A stretch of 54,700 nt of DNA from contig WFTB01000015.1 of NCBI GenBank assembly GCA_015485695.1, positions 1 to 54,700 on the forward strand, in the 5' to 3' direction. This stretch comes from Patescibacteria group bacterium. Lineage in GTDB: Bacteria > Patescibacteriota > Patescibacteriia > WFTA01 > S139-112. This document shows positions 8,590-17,200 of this stretch, one piece after another. The notes beneath the pieces are model-generated. The model made no database searches. It was not told the DNA's origin and saw nothing but the letters and a program-made list of their open reading frames with translations. The first letter of the stretch is position 1, and every line of letters begins with the position of its first letter. Made by a program: the position numbers and the translations under genes.

Positions 8590-9000
8590 CTAAATTAAAG
8601 GATTCAAAGCAACAATTCCAGCTGTGACGAAGGCAATCGTGCGGGAAAACCATTGACGAGCCAAAAGATACACGAGCGCCACAATGCCAAATCCAAACAA
8701 TGCATACGAAAGCCGCAACGCCCACACATTCGCTCCGCCGATCAGCAGAAACACGTGCTGGATGAGAAATACAAGCGGCGGATGGTCATGGAAAGAAAGG
8801 TACGCCCACCACGGAATATTCGGATCCGGCAGCTGCCATGTGCTTGGTTGCGCAAGGGCAAAATCAAAATCCATCAAGCCGATTGACCGAAACCCGTAGA
8901 GCGCCTCGTCTGATATCACATCATCCCTCCCGAGCTGAAACAAACGAAGAAAAAGCGCAACCCACCGACGCCGTCCATATGTAAACCCTATGTCGCTGTT
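8590..9000 (-). pseudogene. Truncated GT39/ArnT-like glycosyltransferase remnant
   Basis: The open frame from 9000 down to 8590 encodes about 136 residues resembling the start of dolichyl-phosphate-mannose-type (GT39/PMT_2) transferases: an arginine-rich entry to TM1, then SDEALYGFRS (acidic loop), then the family landmark FHDHPPLVFLIQH and two further hydrophobic segments. Normal members have 450-600 residues and about 11 membrane helices. This one stops after the third helix, and no good start codon precedes the conserved part (only a TTG at 8943 inside it). It lies inside the stretch bounded by the tRNA-Gly direct repeats, consistent with a decayed passenger gene. Confidence 0.7.
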
Positions 9001-9096
9001 TTATCATATGGTATCCATTTAAAATAAAAATAACAGCTGAAATATGCCACTGTTATTCTATCACAAATATTACTCACTGTTTTTGCCAACGCGCGA

Positions 9097-10572
9097 TTAC
9101 TGGTGCAGAAACCGACGATACAAGAAATTGAGACGGTCCGCTTCTTTTCTGTCGCCTCTGCCAATCGCTTCCTGAAACCTCACTTTAAGATTCTCCTTCA
9201 CTTTCGGCACATAAGAAATAAAATATACGCTTCCGTTCTCCGCGACTTGAGCCCCTCTTCTTACATCTCCACCATACTCATCTCTGACATGCCGCACTTC
9301 TTTAATTTGTTCCATTAAATACTTCCGTTTTTGTTCAAGAGACCAGCCGTCTTCCGGATAATACGCATCGTCTTGAAAATCTTCTACAAACCCATTAAAT
9401 GTTTGGATTAAATCATACATATCTACTATGGTAATCAACTTTGTCTTATCATGAATCATGGCAAAAAATACGGTAATATTTGCTTTTTCTGCCTCCTGTG
9501 TCATCTGTTCCAGATTGCTGATATCAAAATCATTCACCCCTTCATCAGAAAGCACAAGCACGGCAGCAGGAGGTTCTTTGTCGCTGTTCCCTCGCCTGCT
9601 TTGAGTTAATCGGTCTATTGCGCTTTGAGCGACATGAAGCTGCCTTTCCTTACTTCCTTTAAACCTCATGCCGTCGACGAATGAACGCACATCATCCGGA
9701 CTCTGTATTCCCTTTTCTCTCGGATCAATTTCATAACTAAACGACGCCATTGTGCAATCATGAGTATTAAAAAAACCGCTATCATTCATAATCTTTTCAA
9801 TCAACTTATCGCGCAATAAAGCAGAATCATCACTCATTGACCCGCTGCGGTCTATCAAAATCCGCAACACGGGAAAGCGGGATATATATTCAACCAATTC
9901 CTCGTATTGCTTTTCTCGTTGCTGTTTTCTGTCGTTCTCAGAAGGTTGGACAATGTCCAAAGAAACAAATCTGCATTTGCCAAACAATTCCTCCCTAATC
10001 TCTTTGGGTAATTTCTCCGCCTCTTCTTCTCTGTAACGCTCTTTTGTATCCGGGTTTATTAAATCTGTAATCGCGGTAACCCCTTTTCCGTAGCGTGGAT
10101 TAACGGGAATATTGGTAATCACTCCAGCATTAAAAAAATCCTTCAGTGAAGGGTTTTTTTGGATAAACAACTCAACCACCTCATGGTAAATCCTTCTCAC
10201 TTCAGCAACCCTCGCTTGCGCTAATCCTTTATTCCCTTCTTCCCAGGTAATTGTTTGTCGCTCATCTGCAGAGGCCGATACGTTCACCCGCAAATGAGAA
10301 AGGGCGTCTTTATCCATCTTCGCAACCTCTTTCTCTAAAAAATAAAACAGTTCTGTTTTGAGTTTTTCTTCTTTCTCAGGGTTCATTTTTGCTTCATTCG
10401 TTGGAAAAGCGTCTGTCATGTCAAAATGAAACAAAAGTTTCTCTCCACTCTCCTTTTCAACATCTCCCTGTTCTGGACCGCACCCAAGCCCAAAACCAAA
10501 AGCAACAGCGCCAAACCCCAACGTCTTCATAAAATCTCTCCTGCTCCACCCTCTTCCTTCGTGATTATTCAT
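9097..10572 (-). CDS. Tat-exported von Willebrand factor A domain protein
   Basis: A 491-residue protein with a twin-arginine signal: SRRDFMK at residues 10-16, a weakly hydrophobic segment, then Gly-Leu-Gly-Cys at 28-31, suggesting a Tat-exported lipoprotein (the residue three before Cys is Gly rather than Leu, so lipidation is uncertain). Residues 45-230 form a charged domain I do not recognise. A VWA domain starts near 235, with MIDAS residues DRSGS at 241-245 and a later LVLSDEGVND strand. VWA domains bind metal and protein partners and commonly serve adhesion or complex assembly. The C-terminal 100 residues are basic and helical. It sits alone between the tRNA-Gly repeat array and the GT39 remnant. 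No tat genes are in the window. Confidence 0.8.
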   Translation of the reverse strand: MNNHEGRGWSRRDFMKTLGFGAVAFGFGLGCGPEQGDVEKESGEKLLFHFDMTDAFPTNEAKMNPEKEEKLKTELFYFLEKEVAKMDKDALSHLRVNVSASADERQTITWEEGNKGLAQARVAEVRRIYHEVVELFIQKNPSLKDFFNAGVITNIPVNPRYGKGVTAITDLINPDTKERYREEEAEKLPKEIREELFGKCRFVSLDIVQPSENDRKQQREKQYEELVEYISRFPVLRILIDRSGSMSDDSALLRDKLIEKIMNDSGFFNTHDCTMASFSYEIDPREKGIQSPDDVRSFVDGMRFKGSKERQLHVAQSAIDRLTQSRRGNSDKEPPAAVLVLSDEGVNDFDISNLEQMTQEAEKANITVFFAMIHDKTKLITIVDMYDLIQTFNGFVEDFQDDAYYPEDGWSLEQKRKYLMEQIKEVRHVRDEYGGDVRRGAQVAENGSVYFISYVPKVKENLKVRFQEAIGRGDRKEADRLNFLYRRFLHQ

Positions 10573-10627
10573 ACTGCTTGTGTTAAGCTAAACCCGGCAC
10601 TGAAAAAACTCTAAAAAAAATCTCTTC

Positions 10628-10656
10628 AAAAATTTGGTGGGCAATCACTTGCCACC
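10628..10656 (-). terminator. Terminator ending the tRNA-Gly trailer array
   Basis: On the minus strand GGTGGCAA-GTGA-TTGCCCACC forms a stem with one bulge, followed by AAATTTTTG. It uses the last copy of the repeat hairpin as its left arm and would stop tRNA-Gly transcription before the VWA gene. Confidence 0.55.
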
Positions 10657-10861
10657 GGCAACCGTCCTCGCCCGTTCGATTCCCTCATTAGTACTGAGCG
10701 GAAAGAAGAAATCACCTGGGCTTGCGGTCGCTTGCCACCGGCAACCGTCCTCGCCCGTTCGATTCCCTCATTAGTACTGAGCGGAAAGAAGAAATCACCT
10801 GGGCTTGCGGTCGCTTGCCACCGGCAACCGTCCTCGCCCGTTCGATTCCATTATTGTACTG
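10648..10861 (-). repeat. 83-bp tandem repeats in the tRNA-Gly trailer
   Basis: Two identical 83-bp units (10648-10730 and 10731-10813) are followed by a third, partial unit (10814-10861) running into tRNA-Gly. Read with the tRNA (minus strand), each unit starts at CCGCT-CAGTAC, identical to the tRNA's last five bases plus trailer. It continues with GGAATCGAAC, the exact reverse complement of the tRNA-Gly T-arm segment, then GGGCGAGGA, a hairpin (TTGCC-GGT-GGCAA) and CCGCAAGCCCAGGT. There are no variable spacers, so this is not CRISPR. Confidence 0.9.
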
Positions 10862-10934
10862 AGCGGGTAGGGGGAATCGAACCCCCATCGCCAGCTTGGA
10901 AGGCTGGAGTAATAAGCCATTATACCATACCCGC
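10862..10934 (-). tRNA. tRNA-Gly(TCC)
   Basis: A complete 73-nt cloverleaf on the minus strand: acceptor GCGGGTA/TACCCGC, anticodon stem CCAGC/GCTGG with loop CTTCCAA giving anticodon TCC, T-arm GGGGG-TTCGATT-CCCCC, discriminator T. CCA is not encoded; the trailer begins CAGTAC. The trailer holds the 83-bp repeat array. Confidence 0.97.
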
Positions 10935-11178
10935 ATGGGATTTTTATTGTCGCGATGAAGTGTTTTGCACCGCGTTTCGCCCAAAACGACTTTTACAGCA
11001 GGAAGGCTTCGGATAAATGGTAACGGACTAAAGCGTCGATGTCAATACATTTTAAGCGTTTTAAGGTTGTTTTTGCCGTGTCTTTATTGTTCAGTTTGTT
11101 GTAAATCGTTATTTTTTATTTGAATATTGACGTTTTTAGGTCATGACGTGAAATTATTGGATATTGTTCTTCGTTTTG

Positions 11179-11187
11179 TGGTATAAT
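11179..11187 (+). promoter_or_regulatory. Extended -10 promoter of the CBS/secreted-enzyme operon
   Basis: TGG followed by TATAAT (11182-11187) is an extended -10 element. The best -35 candidate, TTGGAT at 11157-11162, has a long 19-bp spacer, as tolerated with extended -10 boxes. The predicted leader is about 28 nt before ATG 11222. Confidence 0.6.
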
Positions 11188-11221
11188 TGCGTGGTAAGTT
11201 TTTCTTGTATGGTGTGCGTTT

Positions 11222-11680
11222 ATGAAGGTTGAAGACGTGATGACAAAAGACGTGATTTCGGTTCAAGAAGACATGTCTGTTTTGCGCGTGGCGGATCTTA
11301 TGATGGAATCGGAAATTTCAGGTGTACCTGTTGTTGATTCCGAAAAAAAAATTATAGGCGCCGTGATTGAAGATGATTTGATTGTTGGAGGGGCTCATAT
11401 TCACTTGCCCACTTATATGAGTTTGTTGGAGCGTCTGCGTATATCGGAAAAGACCGGAGAAGGAATACGTGCGCATGTTGAACACATAGAAAACCTGAAC
11501 GCGAAAGACATAATGCGATCAGGTTTTGAGACGGTGTCAAAGAAAGATGATATACAAAAAGTAATAGAAATATTCGCGAACGGCACAACTCCTTCCGTGT
11601 TTGTCGTTGGAGATGACAAACGTATTGAGGGAGTTGTTTCGAAAACGGATATAATAAAATTATTCGCGGAGAATCGATAA
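11222..11680 (+). CDS. Stand-alone tandem CBS-domain protein
   Basis: A 152-residue protein consisting of two CBS domains: the first begins VEDVMTKDVISVQ and ends in the GVPVVDSEKKIIGAV strand; the second begins AKDIMRSGFETVS and ends FVVGDDKRIEGVVSKTDIIK. CBS pairs form Bateman modules that bind adenine nucleotides and usually regulate an attached or partner protein. No catalytic domain is present. It is 11 bp upstream of the membrane-anchored dockerin protein and shares its operon, although a cytosolic nucleotide sensor has no evident link to the exported enzymes. It is similar in layout to the CBS proteins at 47.3 and 53.2 kb. Confidence 0.9.
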   Translation: MKVEDVMTKDVISVQEDMSVLRVADLMMESEISGVPVVDSEKKIIGAVIEDDLIVGGAHIHLPTYMSLLERLRISEKTGEGIRAHVEHIENLNAKDIMRSGFETVSKKDDIQKVIEIFANGTTPSVFVVGDDKRIEGVVSKTDIIKLFAENR

Positions 11681-11691
11681 AACAGATTTAA

Positions 11692-12225
11692 ATGAAAAAA
11701 GATTCGCAAAAAAACAATAAAAAACAAAATCGATCCGTAGATAAGATGGTGGACCAATCTTTGCGTGAACTCGGTACGATGCGTTTTGTTACATTGCAGT
11801 TTTGGCTATCTTGGAAGTCTTTGTTGGTCGTTATGTTTTTGGCGGGCATGGCTTCGACCGTTTTGCTTGTTACGGATTGGTTTCCGATTTCTTCCGGTCA
11901 ACAACAGGCAAGAACAATAGAAAACACATCAAGGCATCAATTTGAATCCGAATCCGGACAAACATTCGGCCCTTTCAATTCAAACAATGTTTCTGTTCGC
12001 GTAATAAGTTCTTCAGACGCGCAACCGACTCCCAATCCAACCGGACCTCCGGATACGACACCGGCCCCGCCCGGTCAATGCATTGGCGGCAGTCCGGGTC
12101 TTGGAGGCGCCGGATTTCCGGATATTAATTCCGATGGCTGTGTGGATTTGTTGGATTTGTCCATGGTTTTGGCGTGTTGGGGGTATGGAGAAGGCGAGTG
12201 TTTTGCAAATATGGGGACTTATTAA
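11692..12225 (+). CDS. Membrane-anchored protein with C-terminal dockerin-like motif
   Basis: A 177-residue protein. Residues 1-40 are cytosolic, rich in Lys, Gln and Asn; a single membrane helix follows (about 43-62); then comes a Ser/Gln-rich extracellular stretch and a Pro/Thr linker with PPDTTPAPPG. The C-terminus carries one dockerin/EF-hand-like repeat, DINSDGCVDLLDLS (about 144-157), with Asp, Asn, Asp and Asp at calcium-binding positions. Type I dockerins normally have two such repeats, so this is a half-dockerin. The same linker style and half-dockerin occur in the GH30 protein 16 bp downstream. The protein could anchor or recruit exported enzymes. No cohesin domain is recognisable in the window. 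Confidence 0.65.
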   Translation: MKKDSQKNNKKQNRSVDKMVDQSLRELGTMRFVTLQFWLSWKSLLVVMFLAGMASTVLLVTDWFPISSGQQQARTIENTSRHQFESESGQTFGPFNSNNVSVRVISSSDAQPTPNPTGPPDTTPAPPGQCIGGSPGLGGAGFPDINSDGCVDLLDLSMVLACWGYGEGECFANMGTY

Positions 12226-12240
12226 TCAATACCGACTTGT

Positions 12241-14223
12241 ATGTTTCATGGCAATACAACAAAAGAGAATGCGATTAAAAAAACAAATAAGCGTTTTTGG
12301 GGTCGGTTATTTTGGGCGGTGTCCGTTCCGGCTTTGATTGCAGGATATGTCGCGATGTCGTCTTCGGGAATTCCGCTTGTTACGGATACGCCCGCTATAG
12401 CTCAACAAATTCCTCCTATTGTTGTTGATGGTAACCAACCAAGACAGCCAATAGACGGATTTGGGGCGACAATAGCCGACGGACACGTTGATTGGACGGG
12501 GAACAGCAAACAAGAACTTGCAGATTTTGTGGTAAACGAACTGGGAATGACTGTCGCGCGTATAGGGTTCCCGGACACGATAGAACAAACTCGACAGTGG
12601 CCGGATTATGTTTTTGTCAAAAACAACGACAATGACGATCCGTTCGATACCGATATTTTAAAATTCACCCAATGGATAGAAGACGGTGGAGATAATCAGC
12701 CTGACGTAGAATTGATGAGAGCGTTTAAGAATGCCGGGCTTAACCGATTTCAGTTGTCAATGTGGAATCCGGCGTTTTGGCTCAAGACGACAAACTCGGA
12801 CAGAACGGCGCCATGCGCGGTTCCAACCGAATACAGGGGTGGGCATTTGTGCATGAGAGAGAAAGATGAATTGGGCGAGCATGTCAGCGGATTTATACAG
12901 GCTCTCAGCATGCAAGGATTGAACGTAGAATGGTTTTCTCCTGTTAATGAAGCCGATTGGGGTCCCACGGAAGAGTATCCGGAGTCTATGCGAGATATAG
13001 TGGAACTGTTTCAAGACAGGTTCGCATTGGATAATTTGACAACTAAGGTGGTCGCTCCGGAGCTAACGCGCACGTTTAAACCGTATTGGGTAGACACGAT
13101 TAACAGCGGTCCTCGTGGAAGAATATTGGATTACGCGAGTTTCCACCAGTATCCTGACAGTTTCAGCGACCCTGAAAACCCAAATTATGTAAGCAATCTT
13201 GAAAGCGTCGGAAAATTATGGACGGACCAGGGAATCAAATTGATGCAGACGGAGATGTCTAATTTTTACGGAGCGGGTGGCGATCAAGCGATACAAGATA
13301 CGTATGAAGAAGGATTTTTAACCGCTTGGCACATGTATCAAGGGCTAACAAAAGCGAATTTCAGCATTTGGATGTATTGGGTGTTGCAAAGCGGTTGGCA
13401 CAGGGATGGAGTTCCCCCGGGAACCGAAGGTCAAACTTGCAGAAACAACACTCCTCCCAAACCGCCAAATCCAGCTCCGAATTATTATCATTGCGGACCG
13501 GGTCAACGATTGATAAGGACAATGCCCAATGGTGGAGGTTTTGTGAAAACTCCGAAATACTGGGCGTTTAGAATGTATTCGCGTTTCGTGCGTCCCGGAA
13601 TGACTCGATATGAGGTTACCGGAGCCCCGAATGATTTGAAAGTGTCTGCGTACAGCAATGACAGTGGAGAGGTTACTGTTGTCGTGCTTAATACAAGCTC
13701 GGAAGCGAGAGCCATGCCGGACATAAGTTTTAACGGCATAAGTCCTTCGAACGGATTTTTCAAATATCAGTATTCCTCGACCGATTACGCATCCAAATCA
13801 CAACAAAGAATCGCGGTTCAAAACAACATCGTCAGCGATTCGGAGTGGCTTCCAGGACGTTCGGTGACCACATATTCGACGATAGATGTCGCGGATGCCG
13901 TGGCGGACATACCAAACACACCTCCTCCGACCACACCTCCGCCGGACACGACATCACCGCCGGACACGACATCACCTCCGGACACCACAACACCGCCGTC
14001 GAACCTTCCAGAATTGAGGATGAACAAGGCAGACTTTGATTGTAGCGGTATGGTTGATGTCATTGACTTGGGTATATTTTTGTCGCGTCAAGGAGAATAT
14101 CCGCACAGCACAAGAGGGTTTTGGCCACCGTGCGGAGGGGGTCCGATACCAACAGCGATAGTTCCTCCGGAATGTCCCCCTGGTAATTCCATTTGTATAG
14201 GTGATGGCGGAGCCCTTGAGTGA
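12241..14223 (+). CDS. Exported GH30-family glycoside hydrolase with dockerin-like tail
   Basis: A 660-residue protein with an N-terminal membrane anchor or signal segment (about 20-45, preceded by KKTNKRF). The catalytic barrel (about 55-430) opens with QPIDGFGATIADG, typical of GH30. The acid/base glutamate is Glu237 in VNEADW and the nucleophile is Glu338 in MQTEMSN. A beta-sandwich characteristic of GH30 follows (about 440-540). GH30 enzymes cleave beta-xylans, beta-1,6-glucans or related glycans; the substrate here is not determinable. A linker of PPDTTSPPDTTS repeats (about 555-585) leads to a half-dockerin, DFDCSGMVDVIDLG. No Shine-Dalgarno sequence precedes the ATG. It is co-oriented with the dockerin protein and the giant lyase-like protein. 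Confidence 0.85.
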   Translation: MFHGNTTKENAIKKTNKRFWGRLFWAVSVPALIAGYVAMSSSGIPLVTDTPAIAQQIPPIVVDGNQPRQPIDGFGATIADGHVDWTGNSKQELADFVVNELGMTVARIGFPDTIEQTRQWPDYVFVKNNDNDDPFDTDILKFTQWIEDGGDNQPDVELMRAFKNAGLNRFQLSMWNPAFWLKTTNSDRTAPCAVPTEYRGGHLCMREKDELGEHVSGFIQALSMQGLNVEWFSPVNEADWGPTEEYPESMRDIVELFQDRFALDNLTTKVVAPELTRTFKPYWVDTINSGPRGRILDYASFHQYPDSFSDPENPNYVSNLESVGKLWTDQGIKLMQTEMSNFYGAGGDQAIQDTYEEGFLTAWHMYQGLTKANFSIWMYWVLQSGWHRDGVPPGTEGQTCRNNTPPKPPNPAPNYYHCGPGQRLIRTMPNGGGFVKTPKYWAFRMYSRFVRPGMTRYEVTGAPNDLKVSAYSNDSGEVTVVVLNTSSEARAMPDISFNGISPSNGFFKYQYSSTDYASKSQQRIAVQNNIVSDSEWLPGRSVTTYSTIDVADAVADIPNTPPPTTPPPDTTSPPDTTSPPDTTTPPSNLPELRMNKADFDCSGMVDVIDLGIFLSRQGEYPHSTRGFWPPCGGGPIPTAIVPPECPPGNSICIGDGGALE

Positions 14224-14282
14224 GTTTGTTTATTGAATTTTGCATAACGTTAAAAGCGCGATATTTCTCTAAGATTTGTATT

Positions 14283-17200
14283 ATGTTAAATCCGAATCGT
14301 AAAAAAACCTGGTTGTTGCTTACCGCACTATCGACAATAGCCGTAGGCGCGGTCATGGCTTACGGTCCGTACGATGAACGAGCGAGCGCTCAGGTGTCAG
14401 GTTCATGGCAACCGCCTCAAGGGTCACCTTTGTCTAACAAAGAACATCCAAGACTGTTTTTTACGGCCGATTCAAAGCAAAAAATAATAGATAAAATAAA
14501 AACGTATTATCAAACCGATTTCAGAGATTTCGTGAACACTTTGGATGCGGATTACGGTACTTCGTTCTCGGGTTATGAGACTCAAAATCTTGGAATTAAC
14601 GCCGTCAGAAACTACGCGCTTTTGTGCCAAATCGAACCGTCTTCGGTTGGAGTATCCGGGTCTTACAGCAGACAAGAATATTGCGATGAATCCGTCCGTT
14701 TGGCAAAACAAATGGCTAGCGCTTTGCCGGACTACAGAGACAGCATACATTGCGCTCAAACTTGGGACGGGAAAAACTGCGGATTGTTTAACGTATCGTT
14801 GGCTGTGGCTTATGATTGGGCATACAATGACATGTCGGTTGCGGACAGACAATCTTTGCAAGGTTACATAGAGTCATCATTTGACCGGTGCAATGAAGAC
14901 TGCAAAGGTGAAAGGCCACTGATTATGAATGTCGCAACCACGGCGGCGTTTCATGGTGTCTTCCCTTTCTTGGCATTGTACGGAGACGGGTCTTCGAGAG
15001 AAGCTGAGATGACGGACTGGTATAAGAAAAATTTTCTGGACGGAATGCTGGCGGTGTCGGATTCTCTGTACGAGGGTTCGGCTTATCACAATGAAGGGGA
15101 TTCTTATTCTTTGGACGTGGTTTTGCCAATAGTTATGATGAGTAGCGCGTCATCACCCGCCCTTAACACAAATTTATTCGAAAAGCACGCATATTTGAGG
15201 TATATGCCGGATTATTTTTATTACACCACCATACCTCAGAAAACACCTTATGGAAGCGGAGGATACGCTGGAGAAAGAAACAATACGCACAGATACGGAG
15301 TGCAATGGATGCCGGATGAAACACCTTATATAGTGCTAAACGCGTCGGCGGCGGAGCTTGACGATGTGGACAGCGCTCAAGCCGGATTTGCAAAATGGCT
15401 TTCCGACGGACCGGGACCTTACGCTTTGGGAGGGATTGAAAACGTAAAGCGATACGACAGAAGACTGTATGATTTGTTCACCAAATTCATTTGGGGAACT
15501 CGACAAGTCCAGGTTCTGGATGCCGATTCCGCAAATAAAAATCTAATGCAAAATTTGGGTGGTCAAATCGTTATGCGTTCCAGTCACGATTCTGAGTCGG
15601 CGACAAGGGCCGTGTTTCATGCTTATGATTGGTTTTACGCTTCAAGTCATGACGATACGGAACAAGGCGCCATAGGAATATGGAAATACGGCCCTCTTAT
15701 ACTCGATAGTGTCGGAAATTCCAAAAACTCATCCAACATGAGAAGATGGACTACCAATAAAGGCCCCGCTCTTAACAGTTTGATGGGCGTGTTTAAACCG
15801 GGCGAAACTGACAAGGATGGATATAATTTTATGGAGTTTGACATAACTTGGCCAGGAGCGAGCACGATAAACGACCCGAGCCAATACTATGAAGGAAGTC
15901 AGATGGACAGAGGGGACAAAGTCATGGACAGAAAAGTAGATTTGTATGACTATGTGAATTATGATTACGGCAAAATGTATACCGACAAAGCGTCTTCGGC
16001 GAGGAGACAATACGTATATTTGAGGGGTCCGGAAAACAAAGAATATGTTGTGGTTTACGATCAGGTCGATTCCGCGTACGAGAAACGAGCGCTTTTTCAC
16101 AGCGGTGTCGATTGGCAGGCGATTGGAGGTTCGTGGGGTACGGAAGGAGTTTTCGACAGATTGATAGGAACAAGGACTGTAAAAATAGACAACAGTTCAT
16201 TGCCGTCGGGAAAAGGCGCGTTGTTTTTGAAAGTTTTAACTCAAAACGCGAATATATACAAACAAGGAGGACAGGCATATCCTTTGACGGACGTTGAGGG
16301 GCGCAACATATCGTACGGAGGCTCGGGGGATTATGAATATGAATGTTTTTCCATCGGTTGTTGGAGGATACAAGTCAGAACAAACGAGTCAAATCTCTTG
16401 ACGGCAATGCAAATAGGAGCATCGCAGACAATCGGACCGAATATGGTATCGACCGTTGCCGTTGATGGAGGGAACAGTGAAGGAGTGATGATTGGCGACA
16501 GGGTCGTGATGTTTTCAAGAACGAGCGGACAGCAAATGAGCTCGACCGGATACACCGTGTCAACAAGCGAACCGGTTACTCATATAATTGCGAATATGAC
16601 GCCCGATACGGAATTCGAAGTCGTGATAAACGGAGCGTCGCAAAACATAATTTCAAGCTCCGCGGGAGTACTCACTTTCCGAGATGACGGTACCGGGAAC
16701 AGGTCGGTTTCTATAGGTGGCGGCGTAAGCGTTCCACAGGATACCGAACCTCCGAGAGTGACGGTGTTTGCTGTAAATCCGGAAGCTCCTCAAGAAACCT
16801 CAAATACCGTGGAAATAAGTTGGACCGCATCTGACAACAAGTCTTTGGACAGGATTGAAATATGGAGGGCGGATTTTAACGGTACCGATTGTTCTGATTC
16901 CGATAAATCGGGATGTTCTTGGCGGAAAGTCCAATCAGTAAACGCTTATGGCTCAAAGCACTCGGGCTCTGCAACGGACAATCCTCCGGTTGGGACGTTT
17001 TGGTACGGCATACACGCAATCGACTCTTCCGGAAATATCGGATATGAGCCTAATCCGCCGGGGTCGCTTAAAGTTATAAAAATCGAATCGACGGATCCGG
17101 GAAACGGTGGCAACGACGGTGGTGGTAACGGAGGAAACGGAGATAACGGAGGTGGAAACACACCTTCAAACAACCCTCCCGATGCTGTGATATCGGCAAG

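Noticed and set aside
10648-10861. Possible CRISPR array
   Set aside because: The 83-bp units are contiguous and identical, with no variable spacers and no cas genes.
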